DNA of 5,528 nt, from contig JAUYES010000587.1 of NCBI GenBank assembly GCA_030691225.1, positions 1 through 5,528 of the forward strand, given 5' to 3'. Below the pieces are notes generated by a model. That model was not told the DNA's origin. It did not search any database and worked only from the letters and a program-made list of their open reading frames with translations. The first letter of the stretch is position 1. Every line of letters begins with the position of its first letter. Both the position numbers and the translations under genes were made by a program. The stretch is from Holophaga sp. (lineage in GTDB: Bacteria > Acidobacteriota > Holophagae > Holophagales > Holophagaceae). Below, in pieces: positions 5,181 through 5,528 of this stretch.

Positions 5181-5217
5181 CTTCCAACCACCCGAAAAGA
5201 TGGGAAGTGGAAGGGAG
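5181..5217 (+). promoter_or_regulatory. Leader hairpin and ribosome binding site of copy 3
   Basis: CTTCCA (5181-5186) pairs with TGGAAG (5208-5213), and inside it CCC (5191-5193) can pair with GGG (5202-5204). The right arm abuts and shares one base with the Shine-Dalgarno GGGAG (5213-5217), which lies five bases before ATG at 5223. Compared with copy 2 the stem is shorter and interrupted and leaves most of the site free, so any control would be weaker. Its position is the same. Confidence 0.4.
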
Positions 5218-5222
5218 ATCTC

Positions 5223-5528
5223 ATGAAGCTAAAAACCGCAGCTCTTATCTTGACGATTGGGAGTTTTTTCGCATGGCTGCCAGCGGGTGATCTTCCTCCA
5301 GAAGTGGCTGCCAAATTAGTCAAGATCATTGCCACAGCCAGCGGAGGCAAGGTTTCATGCCGCGATTCAGGAATGAAGGCCGCTCTTGAAGCCGCTGGCG
5401 TCACCGTGGATGGCGATTCCCGGGTGGTGTGGGCCACCAACCCCGTGGAAATAAAAATGCTCAAAGGGCGCTTGATTATCGTGGGCCGGAAAGAATTTCT
5501 CTCTGCAGGCGCAAGTATCGCCATCGTT
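5223..5528 (+). CDS. Small exported YfiR/DUF4154-like protein, copy 3 (cut by window end)
   Basis: The first 102 codons are present and the frame is open to the last base. The signal peptide is MKLKTAALILTIGSFFAW, with likely cleavage after LPA (21), followed by GDLPPEVAAKLVK. By hand alignment about half of the residues match copy 2 over the shared part, including KVSCRDSG, VDGDS, VVW, the EIKMLK region and the start of the C-terminal motif (SAGASIAIV). One difference stands out: the second cysteine of copies 1 and 2 is Val87 here (LIIVGRK), while C46 is kept, so the putative disulfide cannot form in the visible part. The missing end should be some 35-40 residues if it follows the other copies. 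It continues the tandem array, which may extend further right. Confidence 0.8.
   Translation, partial: MKLKTAALILTIGSFFAWLPAGDLPPEVAAKLVKIIATASGGKVSCRDSGMKAALEAAGVTVDGDSRVVWATNPVEIKMLKGRLIIVGRKEFLSAGASIAIV

Overview
The window carries a two-gene catabolic unit on the minus strand and, diverging from it, a tandem array of small exported proteins on the plus strand. It looks like chromosomal DNA of a Gram-negative-type, probably anaerobic or facultative bacterium. Base composition is moderately GC-rich, Shine-Dalgarno sequences are strong, and signal peptides are ordinary Sec type. The taxon cannot be fixed from the sequence. My guess of an Acidobacteriota-like (Holophagae-type) or other environmental fermenter rests only on the general look of the proteins and the intergenic repeats, and is low confidence. 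No mobile element, tRNA, rRNA or CRISPR array was seen.

Region 1-223 is non-coding. It holds two small hairpins at the extreme left edge, a degenerate 8-bp tandem repeat (59-90), and a very strong perfect hairpin (155-190) that ends the minus-strand unit. A second hairpin (205-227) overlaps the stop codon of the last gene of that unit.

Region 224-3889 (minus strand) reads, in order of transcription, a 717-residue single-chain ADP-forming acyl-CoA/acetyl-CoA synthetase (3889 to 1736) and then a 456-residue tryptophanase (1594 to 224). They are separated by 141 bases that contain a hairpin but no convincing terminator. The synthetase has its ATP-grasp (beta) part before its CoA-binding and phospho-histidine (alpha) part, which is unusual. 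Together the two enzymes suggest amino-acid fermentation: tryptophan (or serine/cysteine) to pyruvate plus ammonia (plus indole), then, through a pyruvate oxidoreductase not in this window, acetyl-CoA to acetate with ATP formed.

Region 3890-4151 is the divergent intergenic region. It contains a close match to the CRP/FNR-family operator (AGTGA-N6-TCACA at 3987-4002) and AT-rich inverted repeats, and is probably the control region for both directions.

Region 4152-5528 (plus strand) holds three paralogous genes for small exported proteins, the third cut by the window end. Their C-terminal halves resemble the YfiR/DUF4154 family of periplasmic regulators, although the proteins are shorter. The second gene has a perfect 11-bp stem-loop whose right arm contains its ribosome binding site, a candidate translational switch. 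Weaker hairpins sit at the same place before the other two copies. This array with its structured leaders is the least conventional part of the window.
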